Source: Haematococcus lacustris
Lineage: Eukaryota; Chlorophyta; Chlorophyceae; Chlamydomonadales; Haematococcaceae
Direction of reading: 5' to 3'
DNA: 64,000 bases
Assembly: GCA_030144725.1 (NCBI GenBank)
Contig: JASKMD010000012.1
Span: forward strand, 7,694,833-7,758,832
Position numbers and translations under genes: made by a program. The notes under the pieces are model-generated. The model ran no database searches. It saw only the letters and a list, made by a program, of their open reading frames with translations, and was not told where the DNA came from. Positions 55,677-64,000 of this stretch are shown in pieces. How positions within the stretch are numbered: the first letter of the stretch is position 1; every line of letters begins with the position of its first letter.

Positions 55677-55843
55677 GCACCTTGGCCCTCAACCTTGAGC
55701 CTTCATTGCAGTGGAACACTCATTGTGGACCCCTACAAAACGGTGTTTTTCCTGTGTAGTGTTCCCATCGCATGGCATACACATGGCAAAGACATGGCAT
55801 ACACATGGTCATGGTCGCCTACCACCTACATTATTGCCTGACC
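55677..55843 (-). repeat. Conserved non-coding block, copy X
   Basis: About 165 bp shared with copies at 58665 and 63428. It includes CTTGAGCCTTCATTGCAG, GGAACACTCA-TGTGGACC, GGCATACACATGG and TGGTCGCCTACCACCTACA (+ strand). Unlike the other two copies it has no recognisable protein remnant beside it. Confidence 0.8.
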
Positions 55844-56431
55844 CAGAGGGCAGGCACTGGGCCGCTTCCTCGGAGACATTGCGCCACTAGGCTCATACCT
55901 GATCAAACCTGCTCGTACCTAATTATACCCAGGAGGTGATGTCACTCACTCTCGCACCTCCAAAGGGCAAGCCTCCACAGGGCACCTCCTAAGGACACCT
56001 CCTAGGGGCACGAGCTTCAGCAGATTGAACAGCAGCGGCATCTTACAGTGGCCTATGCCCTCCCCTCCCAATGTCCCTGCCCATGTGCCCCTTTTGAAAG
56101 GCATCCTATACATGTAATAGCATGGACAAAGGAGAACAACGGCCGCAATGTACATCATGATTCTGCCTTCATCTGAGGGCCGCTGTCAGGACTAGGAATA
56201 GCTTTCAGTGTCCATGGCTCACACCAACTTGGTGTGGTCAACACATGAACATCGTCCCTAGCTATACTGTTGTCTGGGTAGCTGTCACTCTTCTGCTGCT
56301 GTGTGCAGCATTATGTGACATCATGTGGCATCACGGTTTCTGCCGTATATCTTAGTGCATGCTGCTTGGTGATGCAGCACGTGGTCATTACCTTGGTCAC
56401 TCTACTAGCACAACGCCTATACATCCATGTT
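55844..56431. other. Intergenic region
   Basis: No gene is recognised. It should contain the 3' flank of the - strand gene that ends at 56432. Confidence 0.4.
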
Positions 56432-57378
56432 TTACAGCTGCCCTGCCTGAGTCTGGGTGCTCTGAGTGGCAGCCGCAGCAGCTGCAGCCTCCATGCGGCT
56501 CCACGTGGCCTCCACCTCCTCCACGAGCTCTAGGAAGCCAGGCTGGAGCAAGTAGTGCTGCACAGGGGCAGGCCAGAGATGCAGGAGTGACATGTGGCTC
56601 ATGTTAGTATTCACAAGCAGGAGCATGTGCACATCCTCCAACAGATGGCATGTAGCACGAGTCGCTTTGCTGGTGACAATATGACACACACAGGATAGTT
56701 GGGACAGCCTCTTGGCAGTGGTGTGGATGCTGGTGGTGGTTGTGGCAGCGCTATTCATAGGGTTCAATAGGGGCACTTAAGTGAGAGAGGCTGCACTGCC
56801 CTTGGCATTGCACCCCACTGGCCTGTGCCCTGGAAGACTGAGGTAATAGCCTGGCAGCTGACATGGAGTGCACGGACATGCCTAGCTAGACCCTTGCCTA
56901 GCTGGACGCATGCCCATGCGGGTCCATCCAGGCTGCACTGCAGGCACAGGCATCCCGTGGCAGAGTCATCTCATGTCTGGACACCACCTTGAGCCATGTG
57001 AGTGGGAGCAATGTGACACGGACAAGCACAAGGAGGACAGCCCAGCTGCAGGGCGGCGCAAAGATGGAAGCTGCCCTGCTCTGTGCTCATCGCCTTTCCA
57101 CCGACACTGAGGGTGCTGGCCCACAGCTGCTGCTGCCACATCAGTCTTGCCGCATGGGCTGTGCCACCCACCTCGATGAGCTGCTGGATATTATTGTTGG
57201 ACGCCTGCTTGCCGTTCAGCATAGAGGCACCAGCGTCTGTTGAATGTCCTGCAAGCTGGAGGTCGTGTTGGCCTGAGCCCTGCTGACCTGGAGCCTGCCC
57301 CTTGGGTTGGGTTTGGTCTAGACTCTGGCCATTGGGGTTGCTAGCTGTACCTGCTCTAGTGTCACAACTTGGCAGGCC

Positions 57379-57427
<49 letters not shown>

Positions 57428-58520
57428 CCTTGAGCCTGCTGTTCAGCTGCCGTACTGCCGGCTGCTGTAGGCAACGCGGGCGGGGCAGGGCTGGCTGCTG
57501 CTGCCAGCAGACCCTCCAATGTCTGGGCATCCAGATGGCTGTTGAACTTGAAGGCTACGATGTGACGGGACGTGTACTGCGCAGCTGGGTCACCCCTGCG
57601 CACACATACACACACATCGTCACACATTACATCACACACATCATCACACATCACATCACACGCTGCACCTCTACCAGGCACACGCTGCTGACGTGTTCAT
57701 GCATGCATGTGATAAGGCATTACATTCTGATGCTGTGTAGCTTCCTGTGCTGCTTGTACGTGGCGGGGCTCGCGTACTTGGCTAGGGCTGGATCAGGGAA
57801 CGGGTGGTGTAGCAGGAGCAGGGCTGGGTCCCGTGGCGGCGCTTCATGTGGTGCCGCTTGGGGTATGAGCAGCCGCACTGCTGCAGTGCCATCGTACAGG
57901 TCCACATCAAGCACCTACACACACACCTTCACGGCAGCGCATGCAAGCTAACAGCCTGGCCTTGTCTACCGTGTGAAAGAGGGTTGAGAGCTGGGTCTGC
58001 CCTAGGCCCATTGCTCATCAATATCGCACCTGGACCCTACTGTCAGGTCGAATAGCTCCATGCAGTGGCTCCAGGCTAAGTGACAGCTGCAGTTGATCAG
58101 GGTTTGTCGAGCTTGTTAAGCTCAAACGTGCGACGGATTTGGTGGCGACCAGCCAGCTGCCCTTCCCCTGGTTGAGCTTGTAGCCGAGCTGCCGCATTTG
58201 AGGCGTAATCCCTGGGCGAGGCAAAAACACGGCTAGCGCTCCAGTCCAACTATGATTCAACATTGCCGCTGGTGGCAGCCTTGTTTGGTTACAAATGACT
58301 GTCGTCAGCAAATTCGCATCTTTGAAAACTATGTTGTAAGTGAGGTCCCTGCAGCTGTGGACCATCCATCCAACGGCATGACTTCACCATACGCCTGTTG
58401 TGACACGTCAAACCCTGGCGCCACTGCCAAGTCCACCAGCGAGTTTACTAGGCTGACCCAGGTTAAAGCTGGTTCTAGGTGGAGCCTGTGGCCGAGGTTT
58501 TCTGACCCTGCCACCACCAC
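56432..58520 (-). CDS. Unidentified multi-exon gene with polyglutamine tract; joining not fully resolved
   Basis: Four blocks look coding. Block a is 58348-58030 (donor CAG|GTGCGA). Block b begins at 57914 after an acceptor GTGTAG and reads VLDVDLYDGTAAVRLLIP. Block c is 57576-57172, starting YTSRHIVAFKFNSHLDAQ, with sixteen or so glutamines, and ending QQLIE at a good donor. Block d is 56557-56432 (HYLLQPGFLELVEEVE to TAA). Blocks c and d join in phase 0. Every GT in block b is in phase 2, which does not fit block c, so an exon or a frame change is missing there. Upstream, 58520-58329 reads in another frame into block a. The protein family is not recognised. It may be a real gene with an unrecognised exon or a decaying one. 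Confidence 0.45.
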
Positions 58521-58664
58521 TGGCCAAACCCACCAGCAGGACTCCCCCTCCTCACCCCGGTCCTGACACTCAGCATTGGTGCCTGGAGATAAGCACCCAC
58601 CTATGCACCAATAGCAGGGATTACCCTACCCCTTGACCCTTCATCCGGCGCACCTTTCCCACAT
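58521..58664. other. Short intergenic stretch
   Basis: Nothing recognised. Confidence 0.3.
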
Positions 58665-58985
58665 CTTGGCCCTAAATCTTGAGCCTTCATTGCAGTGGAA
58701 CACTCAATGTGGACCCCTACACAACGGAGTTTTTCCTGAGTGGTGCTCCCATCACATGGCATACACATGGCAAAGACAAGGCATACACATGGTCATGGTC
58801 ACCTACCACCTACATTCTTGCCTGACCACGAGGGCTATGATGTAGAGTTGGCATGACAAAACATGCGCTGCTGTAAGCTGATAACAGCTGAAATGGGGGG
58901 CCACACACTACTGTGCCTCAGCAGGCTGCTGCTGCTGGGCCTTAGGTTGCTTGTCTCACACCCGCTTGTAGCCCAGCCTTGTCAA
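58665..58985 (-). pseudogene. TnpB/Fanzor-like C-terminal remnant with conserved 3' block, copy Y
   Basis: Read on the - strand from about 58985, the sequence gives LGYKRV, a stop, then DKQPKAQQQQPAEAQ. This is the end of the same protein family as at 63579-64000 (there LGYKRLRDKPPKV). The non-coding block shared with copies X and Z follows at 58850-58665. Only about 20 codons of the protein remain. Confidence 0.55.
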
Positions 58986-59329
58986 GTAATTTGGGTTTCC
59001 CGAGAGATTCATGGAGTGATGATCATCCCACCATGGTCCATGGCACAAGGGAAGCAAGCGGTGCAATGCCGGATGCTAGTCCAGTAAAAGATACGGCAAA
59101 GCCAAGCAGCCACAGTGCAAGAACATCCCTCACATGGCTGCAGCAGCGCCAGCCAACACTGAGGCGTTACACTCACTTTACCAGGTTGCTAACAGTGGTG
59201 TGACAGCTGGCAGCCTGGAATGACACCGCACCACACTCCACCAGCATGGAGCAGAGCAGACGATCTTGCGCAAAACAAGTGTCAGCTGAGCGCAAGAGCC
59301 TATGGCAGCCTCCATCAGCACACCACACA
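58986..59329. other. 3' region of the F-box/LRR gene
   Basis: TGTAA on the - strand at 59171-59167 lies about 160 bp after the stop codon of the gene ending at 59330 and is a likely polyadenylation signal. Confidence 0.5.
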
Positions 59330-61358
59330 CTAGCTTCCACTGCCGCTCTTCTCCGCTAGACTGATCTTCGGAAACCCACGCCCGCTAACAAGCTGGCGCC
59401 AGGGCCGTGGCAGACCTGCCACCGACGTATCAAACCGCCATGTACCAGCGCCCGGTGCCCACAGACTGACCTCCAGGCGCCGAGCCTTGGGCGGTTGGAG
59501 GCGCAACTGCCGCAGCCCCTCATCCAGGTACCCCAAGTGGCTGCCGAGGCCGGTGATGTCCAGCTGCGTCATGGCCGGCATGCACCGCAGCAGCTCCAGC
59601 CACACCTCCACGCCAGGCGCCATGAGGCCACCTTGGAGGATCACCCTGCTGGCTGCCCTGCAGACCGGAGCTAGCGCCCGCGCTGTGTGGGGTGTGACAG
59701 AATGTAGGCCGGTGACCTTGACTATTGAGGTTGCATGGAGTATGGGCTGCAGCTGGGCCAGCAGCGCCTCCACCACTGCCAGCTGCACATCGCCATCTGT
59801 GCAGCTGGCGTCAGGGGCGGTGGGGCACCGCAACGTGAGGCTGCTGATGGTGACAGGCACAGTACACCGGCTGGCCAAGTTCTCCAAGGCTGCTTTGGCC
59901 AGGTCAAGGTCAAGATGGTTTGCGTCCACCAGCAGCTCAGAGATGTGCAACGGGTGGGTGAGGGAGTGCAGGGGCAGGTAGGCCAGGTTGTCCAATATGT
60001 CTGGTACAAAAATGCCATTTTGGTCCAGGTGACGCCAGCTGCAGGCTGAGTCGGCATAACTGCGCTGGAGCCGTGACTGAAGCAATGGCGTGATGTGGGT
60101 GAGCTGTGTGATGGCCAGCAGTGACTCCATGTCCTGAGGTTCGAGGATGAGGAGGGGGAGCCGCAGGGATTGCAGGCAAGGCAGGGACTGCACCAGCTGT
60201 GGCAGGCCAGGAAAGTCCAAGTCGTACTCTTGGTCCTCCTCCTCCTCATTACCATCATCATTTCTATCATCATATCGTTCCATGCCGCACACATCCCTTG
60301 GGGGAGGCAAGGGAACAGGCATGGTGAGGTGTAGCACCTGCAGCTGGCCCATCCCTTGCAAGAGGGGCAGGCAGTCCTCCGCTGACTCATAGCCATCTGG
60401 CAGGGCCAGGGTGAGGTGGGTGAGGTGCAGGGCCAGCGGCCGCAGGCTGGGTGGAGGCATCGCTCGCCACCAAACGTCCAGGCTGAGCTTCTGCAGCCTG
60501 CAGCCTCTGAATACATTGCCCAGGGGCACGACCGCCACACCCTCGCGTTCGTGAGGTTCTTTCATTTTGCACTGGCTGACATGCAGCTGCTGCAGGCCCA
60601 GCTTGCGGCACACATCCACCAGACCCGCCAGGGCGCCTGACCCAAGCACGAACTCTGACACGCTGAGGGCTGTGAGGCTGGGGCAGCACTTACGCAGCAG
60701 CCGTGTGCGGCTCTTAGGCCAGCTCAGGTGTTGTGTGGGGGTGTGCTCATGCGTCTCACTTTCCAAGCTCAGCCGCTGGATTGCTGGGCAAGGGGACAAG
60801 AGCTTCAGCACCTCAGTGATGCAGCCATTGTCATACTCGCCGCCATCCCCACCATCCTCAGGATACAGAGACTGATAGTAATCCAGCGTCACCTGCATGG
60901 GCACAGGCAGCTTACAATCAGGGTCTTGCAACTGCCTCATAAGCTGGAGTGGGTGCACAGCAGCAGGTCAGCTAAGTGCTAGTGAGTGCCATGGCTGAAT
61001 GTGTATCAACTGCGCCCTGCCTCGTGTGCAAGCATGCGTATAATTCGTGGGGCCTCCTCACCTCTAGCTTCGACTGCCTCGTCCGCAGCGCCTGGACGAG
61101 CTTACTGCTAAGGATGGGTCGACGGACGTTGGGGTGTTGGTCTTCGTTCAACCTGACGCTTAGTCGAGGCCAATGCGCGAGCACGGCATTCTCAAGAGCC
61201 TTGCAGCATTCCTGTAAGCTGGTGCTGCAATAACGGTGGTGGTGTTCTTCCTGGCTGACACGCGCGACAATGTTCCCAAGCAGTTCCGAGGGTAGACTCA
61301 GCAAACGGCAACAGGACTCTGATGCTGTCGCGCTTTTAGCCTCGCCAGCTGTGCTCAT
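59330..61358 (-). CDS. F-box / leucine-rich-repeat protein
   Basis: Two exons, 61358-61062 and 60943-59330, join in phase 0 (GAG|GTGAGG ... CCAG|CTT) and give 636 residues ending with TAG at 59330-59332. The N-terminus has an F-box-like helix (LLSLPSELLGNIVARV, about residues 18-33) that would bind Skp1. The remainder contains irregular leucine-rich repeats (CPSLTALSVSEF, LGLQQLHVSQC, LTHLTLALPDGY, LQVLHLTMPV) broken by an acidic loop (DDRNDDGNEEEEDQE). Such proteins select substrates for SCF ubiquitin ligases. The F-box is weak, so a plain LRR protein is the alternative. No target can be named. Confidence 0.75.
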
Positions 61359-61479
61359 ACTGGCTATTGGGAGATTGTCGCGTGCCTCGCTGCTTAGAAT
61401 GAAGGAAATGTTTTACGTGTGACAACTTGAGATGTGCGAAGTCTTCATTCATCTTCCTTTCTTTTTTCTGTCTCGGCCC

Positions 61480-61913
61480 TCATGCCAGGCCCTCGGCCCT
61501 CATGCCAGGGTTCTCTTTGCCTAGGGCCAGTGCCCTTGCTCGGCTACACTGGGCGCAATGGAGCCTCCCCTGACTGTTGGAGATTGAGGACTGGATTCAG
61601 CCCCTGTCCACCCAGGGATGTTCTGGTTCACCCTAGGGCACCACATGAGGTCTTGCATAGGCGTTCCAAAGAAGCTGGCTGTGAGCTTGCTGCAGAAGAG
61701 CCGCATCTCGCAGGGCTACGGGCTTTTCACAGCTGAGCTAACTCGGGTGGTGCGGAACTCATCCACTGTCACCACCTCGCCACGCTGCCTATCTGTTAAG
61801 TTGCCGCTGTTGGGTCTCTTCACCACCTTGCGGCAGGCCTGCAGCACGACATAGGTCCCCCTCCCACTTTGCCGGCCATCTCCAGCGTTGCCAAGGAACA
61901 CTGCCAATTGCAT
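61480..61913 (-). pseudogene. TnpB/Fanzor-like fragment 1 (degenerate)
   Basis: On the - strand, 61913-61716 reads VVLQACRKVVKRPNSG and VVTVDEFRTTRVSSAV and then meets a stop. Downstream, in another frame, 61706-61521 gives LMWCPRVNQ. The order is the same as in fragment 2 (VVTVDEFRTSRVSS ... LMWCPWLA), but the frame is broken and the DRD-NA motif is lost. In TnpB, IS605 OrfB and Fanzor proteins, a sequence of the type DE-RTS lies just before the zinc ribbon and the last RuvC motif. Confidence 0.5.
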
Positions 61914-62241
61914 GGCACACAGAACACATATTCTGCATGGCGGTCACATGGTCACATCGTCACATGGGAAGCCAATTCTAGACTCTGGCCCTGCCCCTCC
62001 CCCCACATCGTTGGCAGACCAACAAAACACATTCAACAAGGAACAACATGTTGGACTGTGGGTATTCTCACTCAGCTACTACAAACACGTTGTAGCATCC
62101 TCGGTCGCACCCTTGATGACTACCAACCCCACACCGGTGGCACTCTTTCCTGGGGCTAATCCCCCTTGACCATTGGGCACCTCATCAAAACTAACAGCTA
62201 AATGCTTTGTAAGGCTCACAACCTGCTCAAACTGCTAGGGC
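61914..62241. other. Spacer between nuclease-like fragments
   Basis: No coding content. It does not contain the conserved block X/Y/Z. Confidence 0.4.
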
Positions 62242-62931
62242 CTACGCATTATTGCGGGCCCGGCCATCTATGCCCCGCCAGTACTCAGCAGCCCGGTGCA
62301 GCCTCTGCCTGACCTTGGGCAGCCGGTCATTGACCCTCTTGTAGCCCTGCTGGTACTCCTTGCCGACGGGGGGCAGAGCCTCCCTGTCCTTCCAGCTGCA
62401 CAGCTCCAGGGGGCGCTGCATGCTCTCCCCAATGCGCTGGAAGTTGAGGCAGGCGTTGGTGTCCCGGTCCAGCCACCTGCCCCATGAGGGAGCCTGGGGT
62501 GGTGGCATTGGGCCAGGTGGGGCCCGGGCAGGGGGCTGTTCCTGAGCTGGTGGGGGTGGCTCCTGGGCTGGGGGAGGGGTGGGGGGTCCTGGGCTGGGGG
62601 AGGGGCAGGGGGGTCCTGGGCAGGGGCAGGGGGGTCCTGGGCAGGGGCAGGGGGGTCCTGGGCAGGGGCAGGGGGGTCCTGGGCAGGGGGAGGGTCCTGG
62701 GCAGGTGGGTGCTGAGCTGGGGGAGGGGGGAGGGGGGTTGGGCGGCACCTCATGGCACCACTTCAGGTCCCGCACATCCTTAGAATGCCGCAGGCTCCAG
62801 GCTGGGCGCAACAGCCATTGGTTGACCTGGCCTGCTGGGGGTACCCAGTCTTCGGGCCTAGGCCGGTCATCTGGCAGGTGCAGCTCACACGGCTGGCGGG
62901 ACTGGAGCAGCATTGACTGGGCCTTGGGCGC
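62242..62931 (-). pseudogene. TnpB/Fanzor-like fragment 3, with proline-rich insertion
   Basis: The frame reads QPCELHLPDDRPRPEDW, GQVNQWLLRPAWS and VRDLKWCHE. A proline-rich insertion of about 70 residues follows, made of a 21-bp unit repeated about five times (62575-62700, PCPGPPC). The frame then continues with WLDRDTNACLNFQRIGES, which fits the final RuvC motif D-R-D-x-N-A of TnpB-like nucleases, and a C-terminus ending ARNNA and TAG. The upstream VDEFRTS segment is missing, so this is a partial copy joined directly to fragment 2. Confidence 0.5.
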
Positions 62932-63385
62932 CACTGCTGCTGGGCCTTGGGCGCCTCTTGCTCTCCCCTGCCCGCTGGAGGTTAAGGACTGCGTTGCAGT
63001 CCCTGTCCACCCATTTGCCAAGGTCCCCAGGGGTGGCCTGGGCCAGCCAAGGGCACCACATGAGCCCCCGCACTGGCGCCTCAAACCGCTTGCTCCAGGC
63101 TGACCGCAACAAGCGGTTCAGCACCTGACCCGGCTTGGGCTTCCAGTCCTCAGGCCTGGTGGGCTTGCTGATGGCCAGCTTCTCCTCACAGGGCTGGGGG
63201 CTGTTCATGATTGAGCTGACCCTGCTGGTGCGGAACTCATCCACCGTCACCACCTTGCCTGGCACCGTGTCTGTTGGCTTGCCGCTGTTGGCCCTCTCCA
63301 CCACCTTGTTGCAGGCCTCCAGCACGGCCTTGGCCCCCCACCCACCCCGTGTGTCAATGCCTGTTTTGCAGCGTGAACAACACAT
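62932..63385 (-). pseudogene. TnpB/Fanzor-like fragment 2 (best-preserved RuvC end)
   Basis: From 63385 the frame reads CCSRCKTGIDTRGGWGAK, then NKVVERANSG, GKVVTVDEFRTSRVSS, QPCEEKL, RPEDWKPKPGQV, LMWCPWLA and WVDRDCNAVLNLQRAGES. The pair DEFRTS and DRDCNA in this order and spacing is the C-terminal signature of IS605 OrfB/TnpB and of the eukaryotic Fanzor nucleases. The aspartate of DRD is the last RuvC catalytic residue. The usual CxxC after RTS is absent. Only single cysteines in PCE and WC remain. The N-terminal RNA-binding and first RuvC parts are not in the window upstream, where another C-terminal fragment lies instead. Confidence 0.55.
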
Positions 63386-63427
63386 GGCAAGGATAGTTGC
63401 AGTGTCTTTATTTCAGTGTGACCATCA

Positions 63428-63600
63428 GCACCTTGGCCCTCAACCTTGAGCCTTCACTGCAGTGGAACACTCAATGTGGACCTCTACAAAGCGGTGTTTT
63501 CCTGTGTGGAGTTCCCATCACATGGCATACACATGGTCATGGTCGCTTACCACCTACATTATTGCCTGACCACGAGGGCTATGACGTACAGTTGGCATGA
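63428..63600 (-). repeat. Conserved non-coding block, copy Z
   Basis: The third copy of the block seen at 55677 and 58665. It lies between fragment 4 (upstream on the - strand) and fragment 2. It partly overlaps the predicted C-terminal extension of fragment 4. Confidence 0.8.
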
Positions 63601-64000
63601 CAAACATGCACTGATTGTAAGCTGATGACAGCTAAACAAAGGGGAGCCACACACCACTGTGCCACAGCGGGCTTAACCTTGGGTGGCTTGTCTCGCAGCC
63701 GCTTGTAGCCCAGGCCTGGGTACTCCTTGCCCTTGGCTGGTAGCGCACCCTGCTCTGGCCAGTAGCACAGCTCCAGCGTCCGCCACTTGCTCTCCCCATT
63801 GCGCTGCATGTTCAATGCTGCATTGCAGTCCCTGTCCAGCCACCTGCCTGGCTGTGGTGCTGGCTTTGCCTTGGCATCCTTGCCCTTGCCCTTGTTGGGC
63901 TCAGCTGCCAGCTCAGCCTTGGTGCGCTTGCTGCGCTTGGCTGGCAGGGGAGTGTTGAGCCCAGGCTCCGAGGCTGCTGGCTGTGAGGCTTCCTGGCTGC
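63579..64000 (-). CDS. TnpB/Fanzor-like fragment 4, C-terminal part, runs off the window
   Basis: The frame is open from the window end to a stop at 63579-63581. It begins with a basic, alanine-rich linker (LPAKRSKRTKAELAAEP, NKGKGKDAKAK) and then gives GRWLDRDCNAALNMQRNGES, a block with LELCYWPEQGALPAKGKEY, and LGYKRLRDKPPKVKP. The DRDCNA motif is intact. Everything before the last RuvC motif would lie beyond 64000, so completeness cannot be judged here. Confidence 0.5.
   Translation of the reverse strand, partial: SQEASQPAASEPGLNTPLPAKRSKRTKAELAAEPNKGKGKDAKAKPAPQPGRWLDRDCNAALNMQRNGESKWRTLELCYWPEQGALPAKGKEYPGLGYKRLRDKPPKVKPAVAQWCVAPLCLAVISLQSVHVCHANCTS

Overview
The window looks like nuclear DNA of a chlorophyte green alga of the Chlamydomonadales, most probably close to Haematococcus. 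That placement is inference. It rests on many short exons with GT-AG introns, the algal TGTAA polyadenylation signal, very GC-rich simple repeats in introns, chromodomain Ty3 elements, and plant-type gene families (TPLATE-like EH protein, HAM-type MYST acetyltransferase, plastid-targeted protein).

1-15168 is a nest of LTR retrotransposons. Element A (+, cut by the window start, ends 5371) and element B (-, 5544-11918) are near-identical chromodomain Ty3/gypsy elements lying tail to tail. B sits inside an LTR of an older, decayed element C (5461-15168, -). The 5-bp target duplications of B (cgtag) and of C (tccag) can both be read. 16405-19152 is bounded by inverted repeats and holds a broken transposase-like gene. 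20157-23783 (-) is a coiled-coil protein gene whose last intron appears to be 520 perfect copies of a G-rich pentamer. 24223-25203 (+) is an intronless gene of unknown function.

25600-43954 is the gene-rich core: a small two-helix membrane protein (+), a nitroreductase (+), an EH-domain endocytic protein of 799 residues (-), a MINDY-type deubiquitinase (+), a MYST histone acetyltransferase of 405 residues (-) and a predicted plastid membrane protein of 228 residues (-). For all of these except the nitroreductase N-terminus, splice sites and phases could be joined into complete reading frames. The EH and MINDY genes are divergent, with start codons about 58 bp apart.

44196-55446 is accessory again. 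It holds a composite inverted-repeat (hAT-like) region with nested repeats and GC hairpins, then element D, a complete LTR element with identical 172-bp LTRs. D keeps only a gag-chromodomain fusion and has filled with palindromic and G-rich satellites. 55447-64000 mixes an unidentified multi-exon gene (-), an F-box/LRR gene (-), and at least four fragments (-) of a protein whose C-terminus resembles the RuvC end of TnpB/Fanzor RNA-guided nucleases. A non-coding block of about 170 bp recurs three times next to, or apart from, these fragments.

Two leads stand out. One is the TnpB/Fanzor-like cluster with its conserved 3' flank. The other is the tRNA-like Pol III box arrangement inside the LTRs of elements A, B and D. 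The 2.6-kb pentamer intron is the most striking structural oddity.
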